Assembly (NCBI GenBank): GCA_943370295.1
Contig: CALRQL020000002.1
Coordinates: forward strand, 372,001 to 436,000
Length of the DNA stretch: 64,000 nt
Source: SB11 sp943370295
Lineage (GTDB): Bacteria; Bacteroidota; Bacteroidia; UBA8524
Direction: 5' to 3'
The position numbers were made by a program, and so were the translations under genes. The notes beneath the pieces were generated by a model that had not been told where the DNA came from, ran no database searches, and saw only the letters and a program-made list of their open reading frames with translations. Every line of letters begins with the position of its first letter. Position 1 is the first letter of the stretch. Below, piece by piece: positions 17,727-26,700 of the stretch.

Positions 17727-18545
17727 ATGATGAAGATTAAAAATTTGCTACTGGTTGCCATTTTAGCACTCTCAACAATGAGTGTAAGCGCTCAAGATAG
17801 AGAGTGGGGAGGTTTTTTAGGCCTCTCTACTTATAACGGTGATTTGGCCCAGTCACCCCTCCCTTTGAGAGGAACTCGCCCTGCTATTGGAGGGTTTTAC
17901 CGCTACAATTTTAACAGCCACTGGGCTATTAGAACTGGGTTAAACTTTGGATACATTGCCAGTTACGATAAGTACAACGGTAAAGGTACCAACCGTGAAA
18001 ACAGGAACCTTAGCTTTCACTCACCACTTGCTGAGCTTTCAGTTGTAGGTGAATATAACTTCATGAAGTACGTGGCCGGTTCACGCAAATTCAAATCAAC
18101 ACCTTATTTGTTTGCAGGTTTGGCAGCATTTTACTACAACCCTCAAACCTTCCTTAACGGTACAAAGTACGCTTTACGTACAATGAAAACTGAACAAGGC
18201 AAAATGGATGGTGCTTATAGCCCCCTTGGTATTGCAATACCTATTGGTATTGGTTATAAATTCAGCATCGGACGCAAACAACTATGGAATCTTGGTATTG
18301 AAATAGGTTACCGCAAAACATTTACTGATTACCTTGATGATGTTAGTGATAAAGCACCCGATAACTTTGCTTCATTAACACCCGAAGAGCAAGCACTTGC
18401 ATACAGAGGTATCGTTCCTTCGAGTGACCCATCAAAAGGTTGGCCAAGCAAGTGGCCAAGAGGTAATGCAGATAATAAAGATGCTTACTTCTTTTATGGT
18501 ATTACTTTAAGTAAAACCATTCGTAAATTCGAATGTAGGTTTTAA
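17727..18545 (+). CDS. DUF6089-type outer membrane beta-barrel protein, copy 1
   Basis: 272 residues. Signal peptide 1-22 (LLLVAILALSTMSVSAQ). The mature part alternates polar and aromatic/hydrophobic strands, consistent with a small (8-10 strand) outer-membrane barrel. Landmarks shared with its paralogs are LSTYNGDLAQ near the N-terminus and the motif TDYLDDVS near residue 206. The family is Bacteroidota-specific and of unknown function, and is usually found next to uppS and bamA. It ends IRKFECRF and is followed by a strong terminator. Confidence 0.82.
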   Translation: MMKIKNLLLVAILALSTMSVSAQDREWGGFLGLSTYNGDLAQSPLPLRGTRPAIGGFYRYNFNSHWAIRTGLNFGYIASYDKYNGKGTNRENRNLSFHSPLAELSVVGEYNFMKYVAGSRKFKSTPYLFAGLAAFYYNPQTFLNGTKYALRTMKTEQGKMDGAYSPLGIAIPIGIGYKFSIGRKQLWNLGIEIGYRKTFTDYLDDVSDKAPDNFASLTPEEQALAYRGIVPSSDPSKGWPSKWPRGNADNKDAYFFYGITLSKTIRKFECRF

Positions 18546-18566
18546 CAAAAAATTAAAGATATTTGT

Positions 18567-18604
18567 AATCGGGTCAAGCTTTATGTTTGACCCGATTTTT
18601 TTTA
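18567..18604 (+). terminator. Intrinsic terminator after DUF6089 copy 1
   Basis: An 11-bp stem (aatcgggtcaa at 18567-18577, ttgacccgatt at 18587-18597) followed by seven T. It lies 22 bases after the stop. Confidence 0.88.
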
Positions 18605-18642
18605 TAATAATTCAAAACATTTTTCGTTAACACTAAGGTAAG

Positions 18643-19485
18643 ATGATATTAAAACGGTTTTTGCTATTGGCTGGTTTAGCTATCGCCATTAATTCAGCAG
18701 CTCAGAGAGACAACGTAGAAGTAGGAATTTTGTTAGGTCAAACCAACTACATTGGCGATATGACTGAGGGCCGTTTTCAGGAAATGAATTTTGCAGGCGG
18801 GCTGATGCTTAGGTACAACCCAAACCACAATATTTCATTAAGGGGAAATGTGTTTTACGGAAAGATTAACGGTGATGACGCAAACTTCTCAAGCGAAGAA
18901 AAGCGCAAACGTAATTTAGACTTTTACTCGCCTTTGTTTGAATTTTCGGGGCAGTTTGAGTGGAATATTACAGGTTTTGATGCTATGGGCACAAAAGGCG
19001 GTAAAGGGTTTAGCCCATACATATACGCCGGAGTTGGGATATTTAAATTTAACCCCAAAACAGTGCTAAACGACACCGTGTATGAATTACAGCCTAAAGG
19101 AACCGAGGGACAGGGTACCACTCCTTTGCAAAGCCGTAAAAAATATGCTCTTACGCAGGTAGCAATACCTTTTGGATTTGGATTTAAAATTAGATTAGCA
19201 CCACGTTTTGTAATGGGCATTGAGTACGGCACCCGCTTTACTTTTACAGATTATCTTGACGATGTTAGTTTAACTTATGTAAATCCTGCAATCCTTTCGG
19301 CTCAATACGGATCTCAGTCGGCAGCATTAGCCAACCGCAGCGGTGAAGATAAAGGCCCATACGATATAATTAGCCAAAGAGGGCAACAACGTGGTGATAA
19401 TAAAGACAGAGATTGGTATAACTTTTTGGGTATATCGCTTTCATATACAATTAATCTGCATAAAGTAAAGTGTTATCAGTTTTAA
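18643..19485 (+). CDS. DUF6089-type outer membrane beta-barrel protein, copy 2
   Basis: 280 residues. Signal peptide 1-20 (LLLAGLAIAINSAAQ). Same architecture as copy 1, with GQTNYIGDMTEG near the N-terminus and FTDYLDDVS near residue 202. It contains a basic, asparagine-rich loop (SEEKRKRNLDFYSP) also seen in the copies at 17727 and 47025. The stop overlaps the GTG start of copy 3 by 16 bases, so the two are cotranslated. Function unknown. Confidence 0.8.
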   Translation: MILKRFLLLAGLAIAINSAAQRDNVEVGILLGQTNYIGDMTEGRFQEMNFAGGLMLRYNPNHNISLRGNVFYGKINGDDANFSSEEKRKRNLDFYSPLFEFSGQFEWNITGFDAMGTKGGKGFSPYIYAGVGIFKFNPKTVLNDTVYELQPKGTEGQGTTPLQSRKKYALTQVAIPFGFGFKIRLAPRFVMGIEYGTRFTFTDYLDDVSLTYVNPAILSAQYGSQSAALANRSGEDKGPYDIISQRGQQRGDNKDRDWYNFLGISLSYTINLHKVKCYQF

Positions 19486-20336
19486 AAAGAGTCGCCCCGC
19501 TACTAATAGTAACTATATTTATAATAAGCAGCAACAATGCCATTGCGCAACGTTGGGAAATTGGCGGTCTTTTAGGCGGTACCAATTATTTAGGCGATAT
19601 TTCAAAAGAACCTACTTTAAGTAAAACCCATATAGGTATCAACCTTTGGGGACGTTATAATATTTCACGCCATTTTTCATACAGGTTTGGAGCAGCTTTC
19701 GGACAAATTTCTGGTGCTGACTCCTTACAACCCGCAACTGAACTAAGAGGGCTTACCTTTAAATCAAATATTTGGGAGTTAACTAACATCATAGAGTTTC
19801 ACTTTCGCCCTTTTGGATTAAGTCATCCACAGAACAAAAAATCATCTTTTTACGTATTTACAGGCATAAACGCGTTTTACTTTAACCCCAAAGCTAAATT
19901 TAATAATACTTGGGTATCATTACAACCCCTTGCCACCGAAGGTCAAAATCTTAATGGAGGAAAGGGTAAATACTCACGCGTGAGTGTGTCAATCCCCATT
20001 GGGGCAGGGTATAAATTTAAATTCTCACCAAAATGGATTTTAGGCTTTGAAGTTGGTTACCGTAAAACTTACACCGATTATTTAGACGATGTGAGCGGAA
20101 ACTACCCTGATTTGGTTGAATTACGCACAACCAACGGTGCTGCTGCAGCAGCATTATCTGATCCATCAAGTATTAATGCTGGAGCAGGGGAGATACGTAG
20201 CGCAAAAAATGACATGCGCGGTGACCCGCACTTAAAAGACTGGTACGTGTTTGCAGGTATTACGCTTACATATCGTATTGAGCCCATTTATTGCGCATTT
20301 CCGCCAAAAACGAGGAGATTTCATAATGTTGATTAA
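19470..20336 (+). CDS. DUF6089-type outer membrane beta-barrel protein, copy 3
   Basis: 288 residues from a GTG start at 19470 that overlaps copy 2; no in-frame ATG precedes the signal peptide (LLIVTIFIISSNNAIAQ). Landmarks are GGTNYLGDISKEP near the N-terminus and YTDYLDDVSGNYP near residue 205. The barrel ends YRIEPIYCAFP with a short charged tail (PKTRRFHNVD) beyond the usual terminal strand. It directly precedes uppS. Function unknown; its place beside BamA and chaperones suggests an envelope-assembly role (inference). Confidence 0.78.
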   Translation: MLSVLKRVAPLLIVTIFIISSNNAIAQRWEIGGLLGGTNYLGDISKEPTLSKTHIGINLWGRYNISRHFSYRFGAAFGQISGADSLQPATELRGLTFKSNIWELTNIIEFHFRPFGLSHPQNKKSSFYVFTGINAFYFNPKAKFNNTWVSLQPLATEGQNLNGGKGKYSRVSVSIPIGAGYKFKFSPKWILGFEVGYRKTYTDYLDDVSGNYPDLVELRTTNGAAAAALSDPSSINAGAGEIRSAKNDMRGDPHLKDWYVFAGITLTYRIEPIYCAFPPKTRRFHNVD

Positions 20337-20341
20337 CTTTG
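20334..20341 (+). promoter_or_regulatory. Promoter -7 box TAACTTTG for uppS
   Basis: Matches TAnnTTTG and overlaps the stop codon of DUF6089 copy 3. It supports the uppS start at 20371 over longer in-frame starts at 20251 or 20326. Confidence 0.45.
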
Positions 20342-20370
20342 CAACCCTCGAAAAAAATGCGCACCAACCC

Positions 20371-21117
20371 ATGAGTTCGGCCCATGAAATAAACAAAGAC
20401 AAGCTGCCAACGCACATTGCCATCATAATGGATGGTAACGGACGTTGGGCTAAAGGAAAAGGTAAATTCAGAATATTCGGGCACCGTAACGGAGTTGTGT
20501 CTGTTCGCGAAACTACCGAAGCCTGCGCCGAATTGGGAGTGAAACACCTTACTCTTTATGCCTTTTCTACCGAAAATTGGAGCCGACCCAAAGAAGAGGT
20601 AGATGCTTTGATGAACTTGTTAGTGGATACCATTGAAAAAGAAATCCCTACGCTGCAAAAAAACAGCATTCGCCTAACGGCCATTGGTGATTTACAGTCT
20701 TTACCCAAAAATTGTTTAGCAAAACTAAACGCAGCCATAGATGAAACTAAAAACAACACCCGTATGCAATTGGTGTTGGCCCTTAGTTACAGTGCCAAGT
20801 GGGATTTAACAAATAGTATCCGCAATATTGCCGCCGATGTGAAGGCCGGTAAAATTGATGTGAATGAGATAAATGATGAATTGATAGATAAATACCTATC
20901 AACGCGCGGGATACCCCACCCCGAATTATTAATACGAACCAGTGGAGAGCAACGTATAAGTAATTTTTTATTATGGGAAATTGCCTATTCAGAGTTGTAC
21001 TTTACGCCCGTATTATGGCCTGATTTTAGGAAAGAAGACCTTTACGAAGCAATTATAGATTATCAAAAACGTGAACGCAGGTTTGGAAAAACAGGCGACC
21101 AGTTAAAAGCAGGATGA
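20371..21117 (+). CDS. uppS: Isoprenyl (undecaprenyl diphosphate) transferase
   Basis: 248 residues from the ATG at 20371 (MSSAHEINKDKLPTH), the usual family length. It has IAIIMDGNGRWAKGKG (catalytic Asp with the diphosphate-binding loop), a YAFSTENWSRP block and the C-terminal LIRTSGEQRISNFLLWE motif. It condenses isopentenyl diphosphate onto farnesyl diphosphate in cis to make the C55 lipid carrier for peptidoglycan and surface glycans. An open frame extends upstream to 20251, but that lies inside the previous gene. The 3' end overlaps bamA by 4 bases (ATGA). Confidence 0.93.
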   Translation: MSSAHEINKDKLPTHIAIIMDGNGRWAKGKGKFRIFGHRNGVVSVRETTEACAELGVKHLTLYAFSTENWSRPKEEVDALMNLLVDTIEKEIPTLQKNSIRLTAIGDLQSLPKNCLAKLNAAIDETKNNTRMQLVLALSYSAKWDLTNSIRNIAADVKAGKIDVNEINDELIDKYLSTRGIPHPELLIRTSGEQRISNFLLWEIAYSELYFTPVLWPDFRKEDLYEAIIDYQKRERRFGKTGDQLKAG

Positions 21118-23618
21118 GATACTTAAGGATAGTACTACTGATATTATTGCCTGCACTACTGCGGGCACAAGGCGATACATCACAAACCGAAGAATACTAT
21201 ACCATGGATTACCAGCGTCCGCAAAAAGTTGTGGTAGGTGGTATAGGCATTATAGGCGTTCAGTTTTTAGATGAACGCATTTTATCTGTATTAACAGGCT
21301 TGTACGAAGGGCAAACCATATCATTGCCCGGCGATGAACTTACAAAAGCTATCGAAAACCTTTGGAAACAAAAATTCTTTGTAAACATTCAAGTCCGTCT
21401 TAAAAAGATGGAGGGGAACAAAGTTTTTATTGACTTTTATTTAGAGGAAAGACCCCGCCTGAGCGAAATAAAAATACGAAGGCTTAAAAAACGCCATGCA
21501 AAAAATCTGCGCGAAGACTTAAGTATACAAAGCGGTCAAATTGTTACCGAAAACGTAATACAACGTACCCGCAGCGAAGTATTAAAACATTTCAGAGAAA
21601 AAGGATATTTTAACGCAAGGGTTGAAATTACTGAGGTGCCCAGCCCAATCCGCAAAAACTTCGTTGATTTGCAATTAACCGTATATCGCGGCGATAGAAT
21701 AAAAATAAATGATATCGTTTTTGTTGGAAATAAAAATGTATCCTCAGCCAAATTAAGGAGGCTGTTTAGCGATACCAAACGCAAAGCATGGTGGCGTGTA
21801 TTCAAAAAATCTAAATTTATAGAAGATACCTATAACGAGGAAAAACTTGGTATAGTAAGCTATTACAATACATTGGGCTATCGCGATGCAGTATTACTTA
21901 GTGATACCATATACCAGCACAACGATAAAACAATCAATATTCAATTAACCCTTAGCGAAGGCCGTAAATACTACTTCCGTAATATTTCATGGTCAGGTAA
22001 TACCAAATTTACCAGTGACACACTGGGTAAGATGTTGGATATTAAGCGTGGTGATGTGTACGACCAATCAGCCCTTGAGAGCAAGCTGTTTATGAACCCA
22101 AGGGGTTATGACATATCAGCATTGTATATGGACGATGGGTATTTGTTCTTCTCAGTGGTTCCGGTTGAAGTAAAGGTAGAGAATGACTCTATTGACCTTG
22201 AAATCCGAATACAAGAAGGCCCACAGGCTACTATCAGCTCGGTAACAGTTACGGGGAATAGCAAAACCAGCGACCACGTTATCTTGCGTGAGATACGTAC
22301 GAGACCCGGCCAGAAATTCAGCCGTACCGATATACAACGTTCAATTCGTGAATTGGTAGCATTAGGCTATTTCGATCCTGAAAAGATGGACGTACAACCT
22401 AAGCCTAATTTAGCAGCGGGTACAGTGGATATTGAATATAAGGTGGAAGAAAAATCGAGCGACCAGATTGAACTTTCAGGTGGTTTCGGTCAGGGGTTTG
22501 TGGTAGGTACCTTAGGACTTACACTATCCAACTTTGCCACTAAAAAAATGTTTAAAAAAGGTGGTTGGGATCCTTATCCGTCAGGCGACGGACAACGGTT
22601 AAGTATTCGTGCACAATCAAACGGTACGTTTTTCCAATCATATAACTTTTCATTTACTGAGCCTTGGTTTGGTGGCAAACGCCCCAACTCGCTATCGTTT
22701 AGTGCATATCACTCTATTCAGCAATTTAATAGCTCAGGCACCCCTTCAAAACTAAGAATTTCAGGATTAAGCCTTGGGTTAGGAAAACGTTTGCGTTGGC
22801 CCGATGATTGGTTCACTATAAACTATTCTATAAACTACCAGCATTACAACCTAAGTAATTACACCACCGGTATTTTTGAGTTTGACGATGGCCGCTCAAA
22901 CAACGTAAACTTCCGTTTACTGTTATCGCGTAACTCTACCGATGATTTTATATTTCCACAGGCAGGTTCACAGTTTAACTTTTCAACACAGTTAACACCA
23001 CCCATTTCATCATTCTCAGGCATTGATTACAAAACGGCTACCACGCAGCAGAAGTTTAAGTGGATTGAATACCATAAATGGAAGTTTGATGCAATGCACT
23101 ACACCAAACTTGCTAAAAACCTTGTACTGGCCACAATGGTGCGCACAGGTTTTATGGGCTTTTATAACCGTGATATAGGCAACTCACCATTTGAACGTTT
23201 TTATGTGGGTGGTGCCGGTTTGATAGGATTTAACCTTGACGGTCGCGAATTGATTTCGATGCGCGGTTACAGGGATAATTCAGTTACCCCAAGATCAGTA
23301 AACGAAGATGGAAGTTTAGGCAACTATGTTGGAGCTACTGTGTACAACAAGTTTACCATGGAGCTTCGCTACAGAGTTTCTCCCAACCCTCAAGCAACCG
23401 TGTATGTACATAGTTTCTTAGAAGCAGGTAACAGCTGGTCACGATTCAAAGATTACAACCCTTACAACCTTTTACGTTCAGGCGGCGTTGGTGTACGTAT
23501 ATTTCTGCCCATGTTCGGCCTGTTAGGTATAGATTGGGGCTACGGGTTTGATAATAACCCATACACCCCCGGTTCAAATAAAGGACAAGTACACTTTTTC
23601 ATAGGTCAGCAACTATAA
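21114..23618 (+). CDS. bamA: Outer membrane protein assembly factor BamA
   Basis: 834 residues. Signal peptide about 1-18 (IVLLILLPALLRAQ). Several POTRA repeats fill roughly residues 35-430 (for example INDIVFVGNKNVSSAKLRRL and ISSVTVTGNSKTSDHVILRE), followed by an Omp85 barrel from about 445 that includes FFQSYNFSFTEPWFGGKRP and GGAGLIGFNLDG. It is the central insertase for outer-membrane beta-barrels. It is coupled to uppS by a 4-base overlap and followed 14 bases later by an Skp-type chaperone. The protein ends FFIGQQL, with Leu rather than the usual aromatic last residue. Confidence 0.93.
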   Translation: MRYLRIVLLILLPALLRAQGDTSQTEEYYTMDYQRPQKVVVGGIGIIGVQFLDERILSVLTGLYEGQTISLPGDELTKAIENLWKQKFFVNIQVRLKKMEGNKVFIDFYLEERPRLSEIKIRRLKKRHAKNLREDLSIQSGQIVTENVIQRTRSEVLKHFREKGYFNARVEITEVPSPIRKNFVDLQLTVYRGDRIKINDIVFVGNKNVSSAKLRRLFSDTKRKAWWRVFKKSKFIEDTYNEEKLGIVSYYNTLGYRDAVLLSDTIYQHNDKTINIQLTLSEGRKYYFRNISWSGNTKFTSDTLGKMLDIKRGDVYDQSALESKLFMNPRGYDISALYMDDGYLFFSVVPVEVKVENDSIDLEIRIQEGPQATISSVTVTGNSKTSDHVILREIRTRPGQKFSRTDIQRSIRELVALGYFDPEKMDVQPKPNLAAGTVDIEYKVEEKSSDQIELSGGFGQGFVVGTLGLTLSNFATKKMFKKGGWDPYPSGDGQRLSIRAQSNGTFFQSYNFSFTEPWFGGKRPNSLSFSAYHSIQQFNSSGTPSKLRISGLSLGLGKRLRWPDDWFTINYSINYQHYNLSNYTTGIFEFDDGRSNNVNFRLLLSRNSTDDFIFPQAGSQFNFSTQLTPPISSFSGIDYKTATTQQKFKWIEYHKWKFDAMHYTKLAKNLVLATMVRTGFMGFYNRDIGNSPFERFYVGGAGLIGFNLDGRELISMRGYRDNSVTPRSVNEDGSLGNYVGATVYNKFTMELRYRVSPNPQATVYVHSFLEAGNSWSRFKDYNPYNLLRSGGVGVRIFLPMFGLLGIDWGYGFDNNPYTPGSNKGQVHFFIGQQL

Positions 23619-23632
23619 TTTTTATAAAAGAC

Positions 23633-24178
23633 ATGAAGCAGATAATATCAGTTATAGCATTTTTAATAGCCTTGCCGGTTTTTGGCCAAAGGTTTGCTTA
23701 TGTAGATAGTGAATACATACTTAACCAGATGCCCGAATACAAATCAGCCCAAAAACAGCTTGATTTTCTTTCGGAACAATGGGAAAAGGAAATTGAAAAG
23801 AAAAAAGAGGAGATTGCCAAACTTGAGAAAAACCTTTTAGCAGAGCGTTTAGTGCTAACGGATGATGTAATAAAACAACGTACAGACGAAATATCAGCTA
23901 AAAATAAAGAATTGCGCGAGTATCAGGTATCAAAGTTTGGGGTAAACGGCGAATTGTTTACCAAACGTCAGGAGTTGGTAAAACCCATTCAAGACAAGGT
24001 TTTTGAAGCCATACAAAAGGTTGCCAAAGACAACGCCTTAGATTTTATTTTCGACAAATCGGGTGGGGTTACCATGTTGTACACAAATCCAAAATATGAC
24101 CGCAGCGACGAAGTACTGGAAGCCCTTGGTATAAGCCCCGGAGGAGAGGGACAAGGAGAAACACCGGAAGAAGAATAA
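23633..24178 (+). CDS. OmpH/Skp family periplasmic chaperone, copy 1
   Basis: 181 residues. Signal peptide about 1-18 (ISVIAFLIALPVFGQ). The mature protein begins RFAYVDSEYILNQMPEY, the OmpH signature, followed by a long charged coiled coil (about 45-120) and the C-terminal beta segment ALDFIFDKSGGVTMLYTNP. A glycine/glutamate-rich acidic tail closes it. Skp proteins form trimers that hold unfolded outer-membrane proteins for BamA, encoded just upstream. Confidence 0.9.
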   Translation: MKQIISVIAFLIALPVFGQRFAYVDSEYILNQMPEYKSAQKQLDFLSEQWEKEIEKKKEEIAKLEKNLLAERLVLTDDVIKQRTDEISAKNKELREYQVSKFGVNGELFTKRQELVKPIQDKVFEAIQKVAKDNALDFIFDKSGGVTMLYTNPKYDRSDEVLEALGISPGGEGQGETPEEE

Positions 24179-24241
24179 AAAAAGTGTTTACCTTGCGACT
24201 TTAAATTGTATAGAACAAAAACGACACAAAATATAGCTACG

Positions 24242-24772
24242 ATGAAGAACAGTATTAAAACCCTTGCCTTAGTATTTGGTTTGATGATTTGCGCAATCAC
24301 AGCAAATGCACAATCTAAAATTGCCCACATATATGCCGATTCATTGGTATTGTTAATGCCAGAAGCTCAAAAAGCCGATACGGTTATACAAGCTGAGGTT
24401 AAAACATGGGAAAATGCACTCTCTAAAAGAGAAGCAGAACTTAAGAACTTGTATGACAGCATCATGAAGAAGGTAGCTGATAATGGTGGAGAAGAGCCTA
24501 AAAACGATCCATTTTTTCAGATTTTAGTTGACGATTATCAGGCAGGTACTCAAAAGTTTAATAAACTTGACCAAGATGCAAAAAATGCGGTGGCTGCAAA
24601 GCGCCAAACATTATACGAACCCATCATTGCCAAAGTGCGTAAGGCAATTGAAGAAGTAGCTAAAGAAAAAGGCTATACTTACGTATTGGACGCAAGCGCA
24701 GGCGGTATTCTTTACTCACAACCGGCTGACAACCTGATGAACGATGTGAAAAAGAAATTGGGTCTTAAATAA
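24242..24772 (+). CDS. OmpH/Skp family periplasmic chaperone, copy 2
   Basis: About 176 residues from the ATG at 24242, which gives a proper signal peptide (LALVFGLMICAITANAQ); an earlier in-frame ATG at 24206 would add 12 residues in front. The mature start KIAHIYADSLVLLMPEA and the end GYTYVLDASAGGILYS match OmpH, with a coiled-coil middle. Tandem Skp copies behind bamA are usual in Bacteroidota and may divide cargo or form mixed trimers. A terminator follows the stop. Confidence 0.9.
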   Translation: MKNSIKTLALVFGLMICAITANAQSKIAHIYADSLVLLMPEAQKADTVIQAEVKTWENALSKREAELKNLYDSIMKKVADNGGEEPKNDPFFQILVDDYQAGTQKFNKLDQDAKNAVAAKRQTLYEPIIAKVRKAIEEVAKEKGYTYVLDASAGGILYSQPADNLMNDVKKKLGLK

Positions 24773-24801
24773 GTTCATTACTCAAAATAAAAACATAACG
24801 G

Positions 24802-24829
24802 AAAGTCCCTCATTTGAGGGACTTTTTTG
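24802..24829 (+). terminator. Intrinsic terminator after the Skp pair
   Basis: A stem of about 9-11 bp (agtccctc/gagggact core, 24802-24825) with a tiny loop runs into six T. It overlaps a potential TTG start of murI at 24827, which argues for the GTG at 24854. Confidence 0.85.
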
Positions 24830-24853
24830 CATATATTCGATATACCAAAAATT

Positions 24854-25672
24854 GTGGAAGCAAAAAATCAACCCATAGGCATATTCGATTCAGGGATTGG
24901 CGGTCTTACCGTAGCAAGAGCCATTGCCAAACTTATGCCTCACGAAAGCTTTATTTACTTTGGTGATACCGCCCACTTACCCTACGGCGATAAATCGGCA
25001 GAATCAATAAAGCACTATTCACGTAAAATAGCTTCGTTCTTGCTGTCACATAACTGTAAAATGGTAGTGATAGCCTGTAATACAGCCTCAGCCACAGGTT
25101 ATCAGGCATTGCTTCCCATGTTTGCTGATAAAGAGTTATTAATTAACGTTATCGACCCTGTTGCACAACACGTAGCACAAACAGTAACACAAGGCAAAGT
25201 AGGTATTATAGCCACCAAGCGCACTGTAAGCACACGTGCCTACTCTAAAAAGATAAAAAAAACAGCCCCAACATTAGCCACCGCAGAATTGGCTACTCCT
25301 TTGTTGGCACCCATGATAGAAGAGGGGTATTTTAATAACAACATCAGCCAAACCATTATTAACAGTTACTTGGAGAAGAAACCCCTTAAAAGCATTGATG
25401 CGCTGGTATTAGGATGCACCCACTACCCGCTGATACAAGCACAAATAGAAAAATACTACCAGAAACAAAAGAAGCAAGTACCCATTATAGACTCGGCCAG
25501 TGTGGTAGCCCAGCAAGTAAAAAAGGTTTTGGAGAGTAAAAAACTGCTCAATCCTTCAGGGCCTGCTGAGTATAAATTTTTTGTTTCAGATTACACCACC
25601 GCATTTGAAAGCACTGCACGCATTTTCTTTGAAGAAAAAATAAAACTTGAGTATTACCCGCTTTGGCAATAA
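24854..25672 (+). CDS. murI: Glutamate racemase
   Basis: About 272 residues from the GTG at 24854 (MEAKNQPIGIFDSGIGGLTV). It has the Asp of FDSGIGG, the first catalytic Cys in VIACNTASA and the second in LGCTHYPLI. It converts L- to D-glutamate in the cytosol for peptidoglycan. An in-frame TTG at 24827 lies in the T-tract of the preceding terminator and is unlikely. It is followed 3 bases later by a dehydrogenase gene, probably in the same transcript. Confidence 0.92.
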   Translation: MEAKNQPIGIFDSGIGGLTVARAIAKLMPHESFIYFGDTAHLPYGDKSAESIKHYSRKIASFLLSHNCKMVVIACNTASATGYQALLPMFADKELLINVIDPVAQHVAQTVTQGKVGIIATKRTVSTRAYSKKIKKTAPTLATAELATPLLAPMIEEGYFNNNISQTIINSYLEKKPLKSIDALVLGCTHYPLIQAQIEKYYQKQKKQVPIIDSASVVAQQVKKVLESKKLLNPSGPAEYKFFVSDYTTAFESTARIFFEEKIKLEYYPLWQ

Positions 25673-25675
25673 CCC

Positions 25676-26614
25676 ATGCAACCTAAAGGCACGGTATTAA
25701 TAATAGACGATGTACACCCGTATCTCAATGAGCATTTACCTGCTTTGGGATACGAGATTGATTATCTCCCTTACATATCAAGGGCAGAAATTATCAACTG
25801 CATAGGTAATTACGAAGGATTGGTGGTACGCTCTAAAACCAAGATAGACCGTGAGGTATTGCAAGAAGCCCATAAACTGAAATTTATCGGTAGGGCAGGG
25901 TCGGGGCTTGAAATTATTGATTTAGAATATTGCGAGCACAAAGGAATAAATTGCTTTAATACCCCAGAGGCCAACTGTGATGCAGTGGGCGAACAAGCTG
26001 TAGGTATGCTGCTTAGTTTATTGGCAAACATCCACAAATCATACTTAGAAGTAAACAACTTTGTGTGGGAGCGAGAGGGCAACCGTGGGTTTGAATTATC
26101 ATACATGACTGTGGGAATTGTTGGGTATGGGCACACAGGAAGCGCCTTCGCAAAAAAGCTGTCAGGTTTTGGTTGCAAAATAATAGCCTACGATAAATAC
26201 AAAACCGGTTATGGCACCGAGCAGGTAGAAGAATGCAACATGAGCGATCTGTACGCGCGTGCAGACGTGCTTAGCGTACATTTACCGCTAACTGATGAAA
26301 CAAGACACCTTATCAACACAGAGTATCTTAATAGCTTTAAAAAGAGCCTCTATTTGCTTAATCTATCAAGGGGGAAAATAATGCACACGCCCGATGTACT
26401 ATCGGCCCTGCAAAGCGGTAAACTGCGTGGTTGTGCGCTGGATGTACTGGAAAACGAAAACCTGCCCGAATATTCTTTCGACGAACGTCAGCAACTTTCC
26501 AACCTGCTGGCATACCCTAACGTTTTAATAACAAGTCACACAGGTGGCTGGACGCATGAATCCTATTACAAGATTTCAGTCAGCTTAGTTGAGAAAATAA
26601 AACAACTGGGATAA
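25676..26614 (+). CDS. D-2-hydroxyacid dehydrogenase (phosphoglycerate dehydrogenase-like)
   Basis: 312 residues. The N-terminal substrate domain contains GLVVRSKTKI and FIGRAGSGLEIID. The NAD-binding domain has VGIVGYGHTGSAFAKKL (about 143-160). Catalytic residues expected for the family are present: Arg in LNLSRGKI, Glu in LDVLENE and His in ITSHTGGW. Sequence places it near D-3-phosphoglycerate dehydrogenases, but it lacks the C-terminal ACT domain, so the substrate is uncertain. It is 3 bases downstream of murI. Confidence 0.85.
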   Translation: MQPKGTVLIIDDVHPYLNEHLPALGYEIDYLPYISRAEIINCIGNYEGLVVRSKTKIDREVLQEAHKLKFIGRAGSGLEIIDLEYCEHKGINCFNTPEANCDAVGEQAVGMLLSLLANIHKSYLEVNNFVWEREGNRGFELSYMTVGIVGYGHTGSAFAKKLSGFGCKIIAYDKYKTGYGTEQVEECNMSDLYARADVLSVHLPLTDETRHLINTEYLNSFKKSLYLLNLSRGKIMHTPDVLSALQSGKLRGCALDVLENENLPEYSFDERQQLSNLLAYPNVLITSHTGGWTHESYYKISVSLVEKIKQLG

Positions 26615-26633
26615 ACAGAAATCAAAAACAACC

Positions 26634-26667
26634 GCCGGCCGGCAAACCCAATGCACCAGTAGGTGCA
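26634..26667 (+). promoter_or_regulatory. Palindrome and hairpin in the leader of TonB receptor 1
   Basis: A 10-bp perfect palindrome gccggccggc (26634-26643) is followed by a small hairpin, tgcacc-agta-ggtgca (26652-26667), 33 bases before the ATG at 26701. No T-run follows, so it is not a normal terminator. A regulatory or RNA-stability role is only a guess. Confidence 0.35.
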
Positions 26668-26700
26668 GGTAAAATTTTATTCACTTTTAAAAAACAACCT

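Noticed and set aside
20251..20370. Upstream extension of uppS
   Set aside because: It lies in the end of the preceding barrel gene and before a promoter box; starting at 20371 gives the normal protein length.
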